From the NCBI RefSeq assembly GCF_047663525.1, contig NC_092606.1, positions 627,501 through 691,500 on the forward strand: a DNA stretch of 64,000 nt. The letters run 5' to 3'. A program made the translations under genes and the position numbers. The notes beneath the pieces were generated by a model that had not been told where the DNA came from, made no database searches, and saw nothing but the letters and a program-made list of their open reading frames with translations. The first letter of the stretch is position 1; each line of letters starts with the position of its first letter. This DNA is from Anas platyrhynchos. Its lineage: Eukaryota > Chordata > Aves > Anseriformes > Anatidae. Positions 13,701-37,935 of this stretch are shown here, piece after piece.

Positions 13701-16700
13701 ATTGGAGTGGGAAGAAGGAAAAAAAAAAAGGAGAAAAAAAATCTTTGGATTCAGTTGCAAAACAGACTTCAGCCTTTATGTGTGAGCCCTTTCATCCGTT
13801 ATGGCTGAATTGAAGACAGACACTGGCTGGGACCAGGCAGGAATTTCCAGGGCTAAAATCTGGATCCACTGAACTGGCAGGCAGAATTCCTCCTCCAGCC
13901 AATGGGGCCAGGTGTAGGGCCACCCTGCCTGCTTCACAGGGCACTTGGCACAGCACCACATTGCTGTTACCCAGCAGAACCCATAGGATGCTCCTGGACA
14001 TGCGGTGCTCCTATCAATCCACGCTGCATCACTTTGGTTCCACCGGGTTCTGAAGAGAATTAGTGAAACCAACAGAATTCCCATTTTTGGCACCACTGAC
14101 ATCTAACAGCAATAAATCCCAAGGGAGTGACTTCAGCTATGAGGCCGCTCAGCGCGGGGCTCGCAGCTCCCTGTGCCATGTCCTGCCCATGCCCAGCGAG
14201 AACCACGCAGCTCGTGAAAACCACAGCGGCCTCTGCCACCCAGCTCTCCTCCCCACTGCCAGCCCCATACCCAGCGTGGTGCTCCCCAGTAGCGGGTGCA
14301 GGAACACCTCCAGCATCCCGGCCCAAATGAGTGCAAAAGGTCCAAGAGCGTGGTATCGAAGCACAGCGTGGGCATCCCGCAGGGTGCTGTTAGAGCAAAG
14401 TGTCCCGCAGGAGCTGCCTGCCCCACACGGCAGTGTTTGTGGTACCAGGACAAGAAAAAAGCCAGCAGGGAAGGGCTGCATGCTCTCATCCCTCCTCAAG
14501 TGCTGCTCGACTGAGACCATTAATTTGTATAAATAATAAAACCAATAAAACACCTGTTACATTAAGCCTTCCAATGGATCACCCGTCCTCTCGTTCAGCT
14601 GTCCCACCACCATCACGCACAGAACAAGAAGCAAACGTGACATAAAGCCCCGGATCCGATTGACGTGACGATAGCTAACGTGACAGCCTGCAATGCGGCT
14701 GAGCACCCCGGCACCACTGTGCCACCCAGGGCACAAAAACACCCCCTGAGCGACGCCTCCACGGCAGCGCGTGGTGCACTGGGGTGAGCATCTCACTCCT
14801 GCCCACCAAAGGGGACGGTGGTGCCACCAGCCTTCAGCTGTGTTACAGCCTCCCTCCCCTCCGTGGTGCTTTGCTTGCACTGCTGACTGCGTAATCCAAA
14901 CACAACTCCTATTCCATTCTGCCAGAGACATCCCTGATCAGCAGCAGGCCTAAAGACATCCCCAACAGGCAGCTGACTCCTCCCTGCTGTCCCAGAGCAG
15001 GCTCGCAGGGGCCACCCCGTAAGCAGTGCCCCGAAGCAGGCTGGGGGTGGCCATGGAGCAGTGTGGGGCACAGCGCAGTGAGCTGAGGGTGGGTGGCAGA
15101 GCCCGGCACAAACCCTTGGGGACGTTGCCTCAGCCACCACGGGAGCTCAGGCCAACGGGAGGTGTTTTAATTGTTTCAATTTTAACAGGCAGGTGGGAAC
15201 CTGCCTAAAACACTGCTCAAAGGGAGCGCTGGGCTCGCTGTGTGGGGGTACCCTGCTCACCCTGCAGACGTGGCACAGGAGGTGACAGCCAGCCCGAGCC
15301 CCACCCCATACCCCCCACTCACCTGCTGCCAACGTGAACCTGTCCCTTGGCAGGGATGCAGGCACCACTCAGAGCTGGCCACTGGTGTCACAGCCACCCA
15401 ATACCTTGAGCTGGGAGGGAGCCACAAGGTTCATCGAGTGCAGCTCCTGGCTCCACGCAGCACCACCCAAAAACCAGACCCTGTGTCTGAGACACTGCCC
15501 TAACACCTCCTGTCCCCAGGGAGCAGAGCTCAGCGCCTGCCCCTCCTGCGCCTCCCGAGCCCTCCAGGTGACTTCCCAGCCCTCTGGGAAAATCAAACGG
15601 ATCTGGTGGAATCAGCTCCAGTAGCACTAAACACTAATTATAAATCACATTACATGCATTTAAGTTCCGCGCGATGTACACACCTCAACGGTGAGATTAA
15701 TGTGAACTTTGACAGCAATTTGCAAAAAACAGTTAAAAATCAATAGCCAGCACGGTAATTTGGATTTTTTTCACAAAGCAAAGGAATCACCACCTCAGGA
15801 GCCAGCTGGCAGCAGCAGCTCGTGCTGGGAGCCAGGCACCTCCTGCACCCCGTGCCCTGCTGCGCCCTGCGAGGGGCCCTGGGAGCAGAGCCCAGGGGCA
15901 CCCCCAGCCCCCCCCCCCTCCCCTCGGGCTGCTCTGGGCAGGTGAGTGCTTCGAGGCTCTTAAGGGCTCTCCTAGCAGATCTGCTGCAATACAGAGGGAA
16001 AAGCTTTCAGCCACGTAGCCACAGGGGGAGGTGGGTTTGCTTTTTGTTTTTTGTGTGTTTTCCACTCTTAGCAAGCAGGGAAATAGGCGCTGCACTATAG
16101 GTTTCTGGAGGCCCAGGAGGCTTTTATGGTAATGACATTTTATCACCAAACACTCGGATCTAAAGCGACAGCAATGCATATGCATCAGAGGCAGAAAAAG
16201 CCATGGCACAGCCCCACAATGTGGCTCCAAGCCATATTTGCAATGAGTTTTGGAGGAAATTGTGCTACATGCATTAAGCAGGTCCTCAGCAGGTGATGTG
16301 CCCGACCAAAGGCACGGGGTTTGCAGGAGGGAGCCTGGGGAGGCAGGCAGCAGTTTGCCCTTTCTGCTGCTCCGAACCAGAGGTGTGCTCACACCAGGTT
16401 CCTGTCTGCAACCACCGCTCCCAGAGCCTTGTTCTGAAGCAGGGCCCAGCCTCAGACACTTGCAGGGCCCCAGGAGCAGAGGCTGAGACCCAGCAGAGCT
16501 CCGGCCGCACCGCAGGAGCTCACGGTGAGGGGTGGCAGGGGCAGCCCCATGGGGCCGTGCCGTGCTTCCCGCACCCCCGGTACCTGCTGGGCGAGCCCAG
16601 GTCCGCCCGGCTGACGATGCGATGCTGCTGTGGGGAGTACAGCCACTGGAAAGCCGTCAGCGTCCTCTCCTCGATCCGAAACCGGCCCTCTCTCACGTAC

Positions 16701-17534
16701 CTAAAAATAACAACAAGACAGACTGAAATATTCATTAGCGCAGGATGGGAGAGGGAGATGCAGGACACGGGGAGCAACTGGCTCAGAAACGCTGCCTAAG
16801 GATGGAAGGGAGACAGTAATAGTAATAATTGTGTGTTCCTTAATGAAAGCAGCAAAATTACTGCCCATTTGACCACCTCCCTGCGGGGTCCCCCCACCCA
16901 GCAGCCGCTGTTCCCACGGGCACGCTGCCGCAGCCCCGACAGGGCTCAGCTCCCAGGCACCTTCAGGGACAGGGACCCCCCGGCCACCCTCGCTCCTGGC
17001 CCTGCTGCCACCAGGAGCAGTGGCCCCAAGAGAAGCGGGGGCAGATGCAGCGCGGAGCCTCGCAGGGGTTCCTGTGCCCCAAGCCCAGTGCCCATGGAGC
17101 TGCCGCCAGCTGCAGCCCCCCTGACACCCCTCAGCCAGCCCCACTCCTACAGCCACACACAGAAAAGCGGGGGCACGGCCGGCAGCCACCGCGCATCCCC
17201 CCCGCCCTGCCCGCAGGCACGCCGAGCCCCCAGCACTGCTACCAGCTCCCAGAGCAGACTAATGCCTTTCTAACATTGTTCTGAATGTCAGGCCAGATGT
17301 TGAAGCTTATTAAACAGTATTCAAGTGATGAATCAATGGTTATTATTTTGATTAAAGAAGTGTGGGTTCTCCATTACGTGAGCAAGATGTAACTGCAGTT
17401 GTTCCCATCCTTCAGTGGGAACCTCTGCTGCCTGCCTCCCCACAGCCAGCTGCACTTCACACGCCTGCCTCTGAATATGGAATTTCATCAGCAAGTGATT
17501 AATTATTTAAAACCTCTGTAGCACTGGTTGGAGA

Positions 17535-17566
<32 letters not shown>

Positions 17567-18906
17567 TGGAATTTCACTTCCTGTGCCCATTAATTGGGAC
17601 AAACAGAAGCCGAGAGGAAAGGGCAATCAGGAGGGCGCAGCCCCAGCAGAAATAAGCCAGGGAGGCTCCTGGTGAGTCTCCAGGACAAGCTGACCTGCTG
17701 GGTTTCTTGGTATAAGGAACCAAGGGCAGTGCAGTCCCAGTGCTCCCTGACAGCTCTTGCACGTAATAGTGCTGCAAAAGCACTGACAGGAAAGCCAGAG
17801 GGATTTGGGGGAAGGAAGGAGAAGGAAAAGAGGGATGGCAGAACAGCCAAGCAAAGCAGCCATTATAATATTTTGTGTCTAAGTGTGCAAGAAAAGGTGT
17901 TCTGGGCTGCCAAGGGGAGGAGAAAACGAAAAAAAAAAATAAAAGGAAAAAAAAAAAAGAATAAATAAATAATTAAAAAAAAAAAAAAAAACACTGTGGA
18001 ATAACCTTGCAATGGTTCCCACTCTGGCAGTTGCCCAGGCTCGCGGGGCTCCCAGCCGCAGCTGGGACATGGGGACAAGCCCTGGGCCCGTTCCCAGCTC
18101 CCGCGTCACCAGCAGGGCATTGTCACCCGGAGCCACTCCATTCACAGCCTGGCATCGCTACAGCGCCCTGCTCAAAAGTCACACGCTCTGGACGTCACAA
18201 ACTACACAATTAAAAATCAAAAGATACAGAGAAAGCTTGTTTGCAATGTCAGCCTGTCCCAGCTGCTCCGAGCACTCCATCCCCAGCAGCAGCGGGTCCC
18301 CGCGCACCACGGCCGCCTCAGACCCCTTCAGCCCCACGGCAGCAGCCACGATGCTCCCCAAACACCCACGCGTGTCCCGAGACATCCCGGGGGCAGCCAC
18401 ACCAGCCCGGTGTGCGTGGGACCAGGACGCTGCCGGTGCCCCCCAGCTCTCCCGTGCCGGGCTGGGACATTTCCCCGGACACCAAACCTCTTTGGGTCCC
18501 TGACCCTCCTCTACCTCCACTGCGCCCCAAACGAACGCCCCCCACCCGGGGCTGCCCCTTCCCTGCCCGGGGGCACGTCCCCATCCCAGCACCCGGTGCC
18601 CCCCGCGCCTGGGGCTGCTCCGCGACCCTCGGGGTGCCGGGAGGGGCTGGGTGCCCCCCCCCCAGCAGAGCACCGGCCTGCCCCGCCCGCCCCAGCACCG
18701 GGGGCTGCCCCGCACACCCAAGCCGGGACCACCGCGCAGAGTGCGCCCCCGCCGTGCGCGGGGACCCCCGACCCGACCCGGCCCAGCGGGGACCCCCGGG
18801 CACCTCCCGCGGCCCCCACCGCCCGGGACCCCTCCGTCCCCCCCGGCCCCACTCACCAGCGCACCAGCTCCCAGCGCCGCTCCCCCGCCGCCTTGCCCGA
18901 GGCCAT
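1..18906 (-). CDS. RAP1GAP2: RAP1GAP2, 5' part (partial; continues past the left edge)
   Basis: Rap1 GTPase-activating protein 2 turns off Rap1 by stimulating GTP hydrolysis; in platelets it is known to be controlled by 14-3-3 binding and cyclic-nucleotide kinases. Only 5' coding exons are here. On the minus strand the exon at 5584-5627 reads MFHRKRSVSFGGYG plus TG, and the exon at 1724-1759 supplies G then IDKTMLASLKMK. Together they match the human RAP1GAP2 start (MFGRKRSVSFGGFGWIDKT) almost residue for residue. Two upstream exons (18857-18906 and 16584-16700) end in the same phase and can replace the first exon. The GoLoco-like segment and the RapGAP domain are not in the window. The orientation, away from CCDC92B and CLUH, agrees with the human order. 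Assignment of the 1724-5627 exons is firm; membership of the two upstream exons is inferred from phase and strand. Confidence 0.9.
1724..1759 (-). CDS. RAP1GAP2: RAP1GAP2 common second coding exon
   Basis: This 36-nt exon encodes IDKTMLASLKMK, flanked by a ccccag acceptor and a gtgagt donor on the minus strand. It starts with the last base of a codon, so it completes W (TG+G) after the MFHRKRS exon or R (AG+G) after the upstream alternative exon. It leaves two bases (AA) for the next exon, which I cannot find in 1-1723 with confidence. Confidence 0.9.
1760..5583. other. RAP1GAP2 intron between the first and second coding exons
   Basis: No coding exon supported. It contains an A-rich run (about 3203-3224, in a purine-rich stretch) and otherwise GC-rich unique sequence. 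Confidence 0.6.
5584..5627 (-). CDS. RAP1GAP2: RAP1GAP2 first coding exon (MFHRKRS start)
   Basis: The ATG at 5627 opens MFHRKRSVSFGGYG and the exon ends in TG before a gtgggt donor. The human protein starts MFGRKRSVSFGGFGW, so the start codon is well supported. Ser7 and Ser9 are both kept. In human RAP1GAP2 these are the cGMP/cAMP-kinase site and the 14-3-3-binding site, so the regulatory N-terminus is conserved in this form. The region 5200-5760 around it is GC-rich, consistent with its own promoter. Confidence 0.92.
5628..16583. other. RAP1GAP2 upstream intron region
   Basis: About 11 kb without a supported exon. It holds a T-rich run near 5820-5850, a (GGAA)n run at about 12011-12029, and AT-rich islands near 6880-7060, 7520-7590 and 9050-9310 in an otherwise GC-rich background. 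A small GC-rich cluster near 13300-13560 has no convincing splice-site-bounded exon. Confidence 0.55.
12011..12029. repeat. (GGAA)n short tandem repeat
   Basis: Four to five GGAA units in a row. ETS-type factors can bind GGAA repeats, but nothing else here points to a promoter. Confidence 0.85.
16584..16700 (-). CDS. RAP1GAP2: Upstream alternative RAP1GAP2 coding exon 2
   Basis: A 117-nt minus-strand exon begins after tttttag and ends before gtaccg. It reads from the third base of a codon: YVREGRFRIEERTLTAFQWL and then 18 more residues ending DLGSPS, leaving AG. The text is dense in charged and aromatic residues with no stops, which looks coding. The AG left over joins the G of the 1724-1759 exon to make Arg, in frame with IDKTMLAS. 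I do not recognise this peptide as a known domain; linkage to RAP1GAP2 is inference. Confidence 0.75.
16701..18856. other. Intron between the two upstream RAP1GAP2 exons
   Basis: No coding exon seen. It holds an AT-rich block at 17270-17390, an (AC)n microsatellite at 17534-17561 and an A-rich stretch at 17928-17990. Confidence 0.6.
17534..17561. repeat. (AC)n microsatellite
   Basis: Fourteen uninterrupted AC units, inside the upstream RAP1GAP2 intron. Confidence 0.97.
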
Positions 18907-19300
18907 GTCACCGCTCGGGGCTCGGCGCCGCACGGCGAGGCGGGGCGGGGAGCGGAGCCCCGGGGCGCTCCCGGTGCGGGTCCCGGTGCGGGTCCCGGCT
19001 GCGGGCAGCGCGGAGGCAGCGCCGCGGCTGGGCTGGGCGGTGCGGGGCGGTGCGGAGCGGCCGGGCCCTGCGCGCTCCCCCTGGCGCCGCTCCCCGCACC
19101 CCGCGCCCGGCCCCGGTGCCCCGGCGGCGGCCCCGTTACGTAAAGCAGCCGCAGGGCCGCTCCCCGCCGGCCGCCCCGGGCACCAGGCGGGCACCACGCG
19201 GGACCGGCAGCGGGGGCGCGCACCCCCCCCCCCCCGTGGCCCCCAGGGAACGGGTGCGTCCCGGAGCCGGCGCTCAGCGAGTCCCCACCGAGCGCTGCAA
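18540..19300 (-). promoter_or_regulatory. CpG island, upstream RAP1GAP2 promoter
   Basis: A dense GC- and CpG-rich block surrounds the ATG at 18906. Transcription would start around 18.95-19.25 kb and run leftwards. There is no TATA box at an expected place, as usual for CpG-island promoters. Island limits are judged by eye. Confidence 0.7.
18857..18906 (-). CDS. RAP1GAP2: Upstream alternative RAP1GAP2 first coding exon
   Basis: The ATG at 18906 lies in a CpG island and opens MASGKAAGERRWELVR plus TG before a strong gtgagt donor at 18856-18851. The TG joins the G of the 16584-16700 exon to give Trp, so the reading frame runs on as ...ELVRWYVREGRF. The exon is the only clear minus-strand start in the island. 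It would define a RAP1GAP2 form lacking the MFHRKRSVS segment. Confidence 0.75.
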
Positions 19301-20640
19301 AGCCCGGGGGTCCCGGCTGTGCCCCCCTCTGGTGCGGTTACGGGTGGCCCCTGGTGCTCAGGGAACGGACTGGAACTACTTTTAGATGTTATTTCAAGGA
19401 GATTCAAATCACGCTGAAAGTGGTTTCACAAAAGGCGTGTTCTGTCCCTACATCCTAACTTTTCTGATTTGTAAGAACAAAATTTTGCAAGTTCTCATTT
19501 GCCAGGTGTTGTACACGATCCAGCAGCTTCACTTAAATTAAGTAGCATTAGTAGCCCAAGTAAGTACCTTTTATTAGTAATTGCAGAGTCCCGCTCTTGC
19601 AGGAGCTGAGCCCACCTGGAGCACATCAACACCTCTGTCTCAGCTGATCCTCACTAAAGCAGTGCGGGGTTCTGGTGGCTGCACAGGCTGTGGCTCTCCC
19701 AGGGTCACACACGGGGATTCAGCCGGGGTCTTGTGCATGTGGGCAGTGACCCTCCCTCGGGGAGAGCCCAGAAGCAGCACCTGCAGTGACAGGACAGCAT
19801 TCAGCTGCTGGCAGCCTGCTGGGCTGCAGGGAGCAGCATCTGTGGCAGGGCCAATAACTTTGTCCTGAGCTGGACGCTTTGTCTGAAATGATGACAAGGC
19901 AGTTGTTTATACTGAACCCAACAGATTTTAATGAGGCTGAGAGCAAGTGAGCCCACTCCCACTCCCTCTGGCCTACACAGCCCCCAGCAGGGCAGGGCCG
20001 CAGCCTTCTCCGATCCCTCGGTGCTCCCTCGGCTTCTCTCCAGCGCTTACTCCCTGGCAGGGGCCAGGCGGGGAAGCAGCAATGGGGCCAGGTGGGAACA
20101 GAACGGGTGTGGGAGAGGCCAAGGTTCTCCCTTCTGCCCTGGCGCCAGGGAACCAGCCCGCCCTGGTCCAGCACACCTGGTTCTGCAGGCCTGGGAGATC
20201 TAAGGAATTAAAATAAATTTTATTTTAGGAAAAAAAATAAATAAACTGATGAGGTTTAAAAATAAATAAATGGCATAGTCTCACAGGAACCACACACCAA
20301 TGTATCAGGCATCTCCCATTTTCCCCTTTGCACTGCCAGCACCACACCGATCACAGGCGGGTCTCCCTTTGGGGCCAGCACACCCAGGTGAGGCTGTCGG
20401 ATTTGGCCCCGTTATTTCCCGGCCCAAGGCTGCCGCAGGGAGCCCCGCTCAGCCCCGTGGCTTGTCCTCAGCGAGCGGTGCAGAGCAGGAGCTCCTTGGG
20501 GGACAGCAAATCGCACTACGTAGCTCGAGCAAATACCCCTGCGGGTGAGATCTCTCGCAGCCCCTGTGGAAATGTCAGGCTAGCGTTAAACGCATCGAAC
20601 CCCTCTGGCTTTCAGCCCTCCGCCCCTCTGCGGAGCCCCT
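19300..20640. other. Intergenic stretch between head-to-head promoters
   Basis: Unique sequence without a supported gene. It includes an AT-rich segment around 20190-20275 with A-runs and TAAATAAA-like repeats. Confidence 0.55.
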
Positions 20641-20960
20641 CGCTGGGCTGCTCAGAGCCGCTGCCGCCCGCCGGGGAGCTCCCGGTGCCGGTGCCGGTGC
20701 CGCTAGGGGTCAGTGCACACCCGGCGCTGCCGCCGCCCGCAGGCTCCGACCCTGCCGCGGGGCCGGGGCTCGGCGCCCTCCTCGCCCCCGAGCGAGCGGA
20801 GGGGCCGGGGGCTGGGGGCGTCCTGCGGGGGGGGGCGTCCTGCCTCCGCAGGGGGCCTCGGTGCGGGCACGAGCGGGGGCTGCGTGGGGCGCTGGGCAGC
20901 CCCGACCCCCGCTCCCCGCCGCTGCCCCCCCAGCACTGAGCTGGCTGCCCCCGAGCGCCC
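20640..20960. promoter_or_regulatory. Separate CpG-rich cluster without assigned gene
   Basis: A CpG-dense block lies between the upstream RAP1GAP2 island and the CCDC92B island. It begins with a short GGTGCC tandem (about 20684-20703). No exon with a good start and donor could be assigned on either strand. It may be an extra promoter or enhancer. Confidence 0.45.
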
Positions 20961-21890
20961 GACCTTGGTCGTTTGCAGGCTTGCGTTTTATCCGGTGGAA
21001 AATCGATGAAAGCCGTACAAATCTGGTGCAACACGATGCGCTCAGAACCTGCCCTCCCTGTCTGTAACTCGGGACTGCCAAAGCAAGCGCAGGAGCCGGG
21101 GGAAGCGGCAGTGAGATGCACAGAGCAGCCCTGCCACACACAGCAAACTGAGCGCACCAAGGGCATCGGGGCAGGTGCTGACCTGCGGTTACCAATGGGT
21201 GCGAGATGACCCCAACCAGAGTGTGCTTCCCTGAGCAAGGAAGTCTGCCCTCCTCACCCAGACAAATATCCATCACCCCACAGCAACCTGTCATGGCAGA
21301 AAAACTCAGTTTTTTACAAGAAAATTTAGAGAAGGCCCACAGCAGTCAGTGTGAACACAGGAGTGTTGGAAGCACCAAAGCTCCCAGCTGCACCCGCCAG
21401 GAGGCCTTAAGCAGAGATGTCTGAGTAAGTCACGGAAACCAGCAGCTTCCACGTACATTCCTGTCTGTGTGTGCAGACCTTCGGACCTCCCCAGTCACCT
21501 TTTCTCCTGATGTGATGATTTTGCTCTTGGTATGGATTAAGCTCACTCTCCATAGAAGAGTCCTGACTCCAAGCCCAGCCTCCCTCTGCCAGCAGCCTGC
21601 ACCAAGCCAGGCTGTGCCACAGCACCCAGCACCAGGTAGGGATCCGGGCTGCCTGCTGCAGCACGGGGACATCACAGACCCCCCACGCCGTACCCGGACC
21701 AGCAGGTGTGATGCGGGCAGTGCAGGACCGTTCCGTGGCAGAGAGCAGGGCTGTTCCCATGGCACACCCCGGGTCGCAGTGCGTGGCACGGGCATTGTCA
21801 GAGCACGGGGACACCCCAGGAGCAGAAAGGACGCGGGGTGGCAGCGACACGGGGCCGTCAGTGCGGGCTGCCCTGCAACACCCCCAGTGC
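20960..21890. other. Intergenic, nothing recognised
   Basis: Mixed-composition unique sequence before the CCDC92B CpG island. Open frames here have no splice or homology support. Confidence 0.5.
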
Positions 21891-22178
21891 GGGCTGTGAG
21901 CTGCCGGCACCCTGCGGGGACAGCGGTGCGGACACTGCGGGGGGGGGGGCAGCACGGCCCGGCCCGGGGGCACTGCCTGACCCTGACCCGGGCTGAGGGG
22001 CCGGGGGCTGCCGGGCCCCGCCGGGAGGCACGGGCAGGCCGCGGGCACACCGGGCCCGGCCGCCCCGCAGGGCGCACCTCGCGGGGTGAGCGGCGGCCTC
22101 AGAGCACAGCCCCGGGAGCCCCCCTGTGCCCTGCCGGCCCCGGGCTCCCCGCCCCGCGGGTCCCTCCCCGCACAGCCC

Positions 22179-22197
22179 GGGGGGGGGGGGGGGGGGG
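22179..22197. repeat. Homopolymer G run (19 nt)
   Basis: Nineteen consecutive G just upstream of the CCDC92B start; length may be unstable or mis-sequenced. Confidence 0.9.
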
Positions 22198-22526
22198 CAC
22201 CAACGCCGTGCTCGGGGCCGCGGCCGGGCGGGCGCCGTCAGCACCGCGGACAGCGGCGGCGGGGCCGGGGGGGGCCGGGGGGGGATCCCGGAGCCCGGCC
22301 CGGCCGCGAGGGGCGGCCCCGGGGCCGGTCCCGGTGCCCGCGGGCCCCGCTCGGCGCGGCCGAGCCCCAGTTCCGGTCACGTTGCCGCCTGTTTACGGCT
22401 GCGGGCGGCGGGGCCGGGCCGGGCCGGGCGAGGCGGGGCCGCCGCAGGCAGCGCGGGCAGCGCGGGGAGCCCGGAGCGGCCCCGGCCCGGCCCCGGCCCC
22501 GGTGCGGCCCGGCCCGGCCCGGCCCC

Positions 22527-35355
<12,829 letters not shown>

Positions 35356-37385
35356 GCGGCCAGGGGTGGGCACGGCCCGAGCGGCCGGGAAGGCGCTGAG
35401 CCCGGCGGCACTGAGGTGGGCGCCGGCCGAGGTTGCTGCCCCTGTCCCCCGGGAGGGGAAGGAGGCAGCGGAAGGTGGGTGCCCTGCCCGCACCCCCTCC
35501 CCGCTGAGCAGCCCGCGGTGCTGGGGCACGGAGAGCACGGTGTGGTGATGCTGCATGAGGCTTGCCAAGGGGGAACAGCTGAGCAGCTGTGCAGAGCTTC
35601 CAGGGGAAGAAAGGCAGAAAAATCGTGTTTCCAAGACAAGCAGATCCTCCTGTTCCTGCTGCTGCTGTTCCTTGGAGAAGACGCCGGTCGTGTTCCCCAG
35701 GCCTGGGGTACCGGGTGCACAGCAGGAAGACCCGTGGCTTGGCACAGGGCTCAGCACAGCCCTGCCTCAGGCACCCCCGGCTGGGCTGGGCTGGAGGGGC
35801 GCAGACACCGCCAGCACAGCCCTCGGTGCCCAGGGGTTGCCAGTGACAGTCGGCCCCGTTGGCACCGGAGGGGTTTTCCCCCTCCGCAGGGCGGTGCAGC
35901 TGTGCCAGCCATGTCCCAAGTCACCACTCCCCTCTGCGGGATTTGTCTGACTGTCACACGGATTTCCCCCACGTTACATGCACCTGGCAGGCTGGGACAA
36001 GGCCGATGGAGATGACCCACAAGCTGGAAGGCGCCCGCTTGCAGCACCCGGCGCTGCTCCTCCCGTGCTGCTGGAGCAGGTTCCTGACACATCACCTGCG
36101 ATGGGCAGGCTCTGGCCATGCACCAGCGCTGTGTCTGTTGCTTGCTCCCATGGCCAGGTGTTGGTTTTTCACCACAGACAATAACCACGTCAGCAAGGCG
36201 CTGGTGAAGGTGGGATCTCGTGCACCACCGCCCTGCTGGGGCAGGACCAGCCGCAGGGGCAGCCCCATGAGGAGCACAGGCTGCACAGTCTGCCTCGCCT
36301 GCGTCCCTTGGGTGCTGCAGCTCCCTGAGCCGGGCTCTGGGGAGCAGCTGGAAGAGGCACCGTGGGGCTGTCCTCCCGCGCTGCCTGTCCTCCCTCCCAG
36401 CACCACGGCCTGTGCCAGCACTCAGTGTTGGCCCCTTCTGCCTCGCCTGACTTCAGAGCAAACCAACGGCTTCAGCTGCTCTGAAGCAGAGGTGTACCCT
36501 AAATGTGGACGAGCAGAAACTGGGACAGGAAGAAGCGGGGCAGGGGGCAGGGCTGGCCTGGGGGCTCCAGTGGGACCTAAGGAGCCCCGCAGGTAACCGG
36601 GAGCCAGGCGGTTCGGGTGCCAGCCCTCACTGCCCCTGAGCCTCGCGCTGTCGGGACACCAGGGCCCGTGTCCCGCAGGGCGATGCCCGGTGCGGGCAGG
36701 AGGAAGCCGTGTGCCACCTCAGAGCCCATCCCCTCGAGTTCAGTTTGAAGCCCCTGGAAAGCACCGTCCTGCAGCAGCCGGGCTGAACCCACCTCAAGCT
36801 CGCCCGCAGAGCACTCACGCAGTCAGAGGTCTCTATTTTTGTAGCTCAGTGTTTATATATTAAAAGGCTTTTACGAGATTCTCAGTAACAGTCCCCGGGC
36901 CAGCCCTTTGGATGGTTCAAACAGCCCCCAAGCATACCCTCTGCACCGGCAGGACAGAAATGAGCGGCTTTTGCACCTTTTCTCTGCCTGTGTCACGAAC
37001 CTGCCTGGTGAAGCGCTGGGATTTGGAGGTGAGGCACCCCCCAGTGCTGCCCCTGGCCGTTACCGATCTCTAAGCACACCCTGAATTTGCGAGGAGCTCC
37101 CCGACACAGCAGCCCCAGGGACAGCTCAGGGCCGGGCCATGGTGAGGCGCCTCGTGGGCCTCAGACCTGGCTGCGTGCTGCAGGCTTGGTTTTATTTTAA
37201 TGTCAGAGGGTAAAGGAGCCTCTGCGCCGTTCAGCCGAGCGTTACTTTGGCTGTGGTTTGCGCAGCGGCCTTCCCCCTCGTTTCTAGACAATCCCGATAC
37301 ACAGAGTGTGTTGCGTTTTTATTATAAAATCGTTGATAAAATCATGGTGGTCGTGAGTGACCTAAGCATTAAAAAGGGGAGGGAG

Positions 37386-37422
37386 TGTAAATACCTTCCT
37401 ATTCTCTGTAAATACCTTCCTA
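37386..37422 (+). promoter_or_regulatory. Tandem Pumilio-type elements in the CCDC92B 3' UTR
   Basis: TGTAAATA occurs at 37386-37393 and 37407-37414, each inside an identical 16-bp unit (tgtaaataccttccta). The motif fits the Pumilio consensus UGUANAUA, and two adjacent copies in a 3' UTR are typical of regulated targets. Confidence 0.5.
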
Positions 37423-37907
37423 GCAATCAGCATTTTTAGTGCCTAGCAATGTAAATGAAGCAACCCTGTGGGAGCTGCAGGATCCCTCCCTCTTCACCAG
37501 GAATTAGCAGCTGGCTGGAGGAGTTCATCTCATCTCATCCCGGTGCCCCCATGACTTCTGCCCTTCCCAGCACCCCAGCAGCGTGGATGAACGGGGAAAG
37601 GCAGCAGGGCCGGGAGCAGGGCGCTGTGAGTCCCCGCCAGCAGCCCTCGGGTGCACAGAGCCTCCCGGTCCCCCCGCAGGCCTACGAGATGGAGGTGTTT
37701 GGGGCTAGGCCTGCGCTTCCCGGGGGATCCTCACCCCCAAGCCTGGGGACCAGCTCTGTGCCCTGCACCTACTTCAGTCACTGCTGCTGCTGCTCCCGGG
37801 GGGGAAGCTCTAGAGTACTCTATATACACAAATATATATACATATATACATACGTGCACTTGCTTTGAGGGGAATACACTGTATGATTGTAATAGAAATT
37901 ATGTTGA

Positions 37908-37913
37908 AATAAA
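37908..37913 (+). terminator. Polyadenylation signal AATAAA, probable CCDC92B 3' end
   Basis: Canonical hexamer in an AT-rich context about 2.55 kb after the CCDC92B stop codon, on the sense strand. Confidence 0.6.
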
Positions 37914-37935
37914 TTATTTTAATCTTTGTATTTAT

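Larger units (their letters stand above)
35356..37935 (+). other. CCDC92B 3' UTR (inferred)
   Basis: After the stop the sequence changes gradually from GC-rich to AT-rich. An AATAAA signal sits at 37908-37913, so cleavage near 37930 is likely. The A run at about 37956-37978 is genomic. A longer UTR reaching 38.3-38.7 kb cannot be excluded because AT-rich sequence continues. Confidence 0.6.

Noticed and set aside
13248-13760. Minus-strand 170-codon frame with a GC-rich start region near 13.3-13.5 kb, possible extra RAP1GAP2 first exon.
   Set aside because: No good donor in a phase that would join the 1724-1759 exon, and no similarity.
18857-18906. The MASGKAAG exon as the start of a separate minus-strand gene.
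   Set aside because: No other minus-strand exons are available between 16.6 kb and RAP1GAP2, and the phase fits RAP1GAP2; kept as an alternative only.
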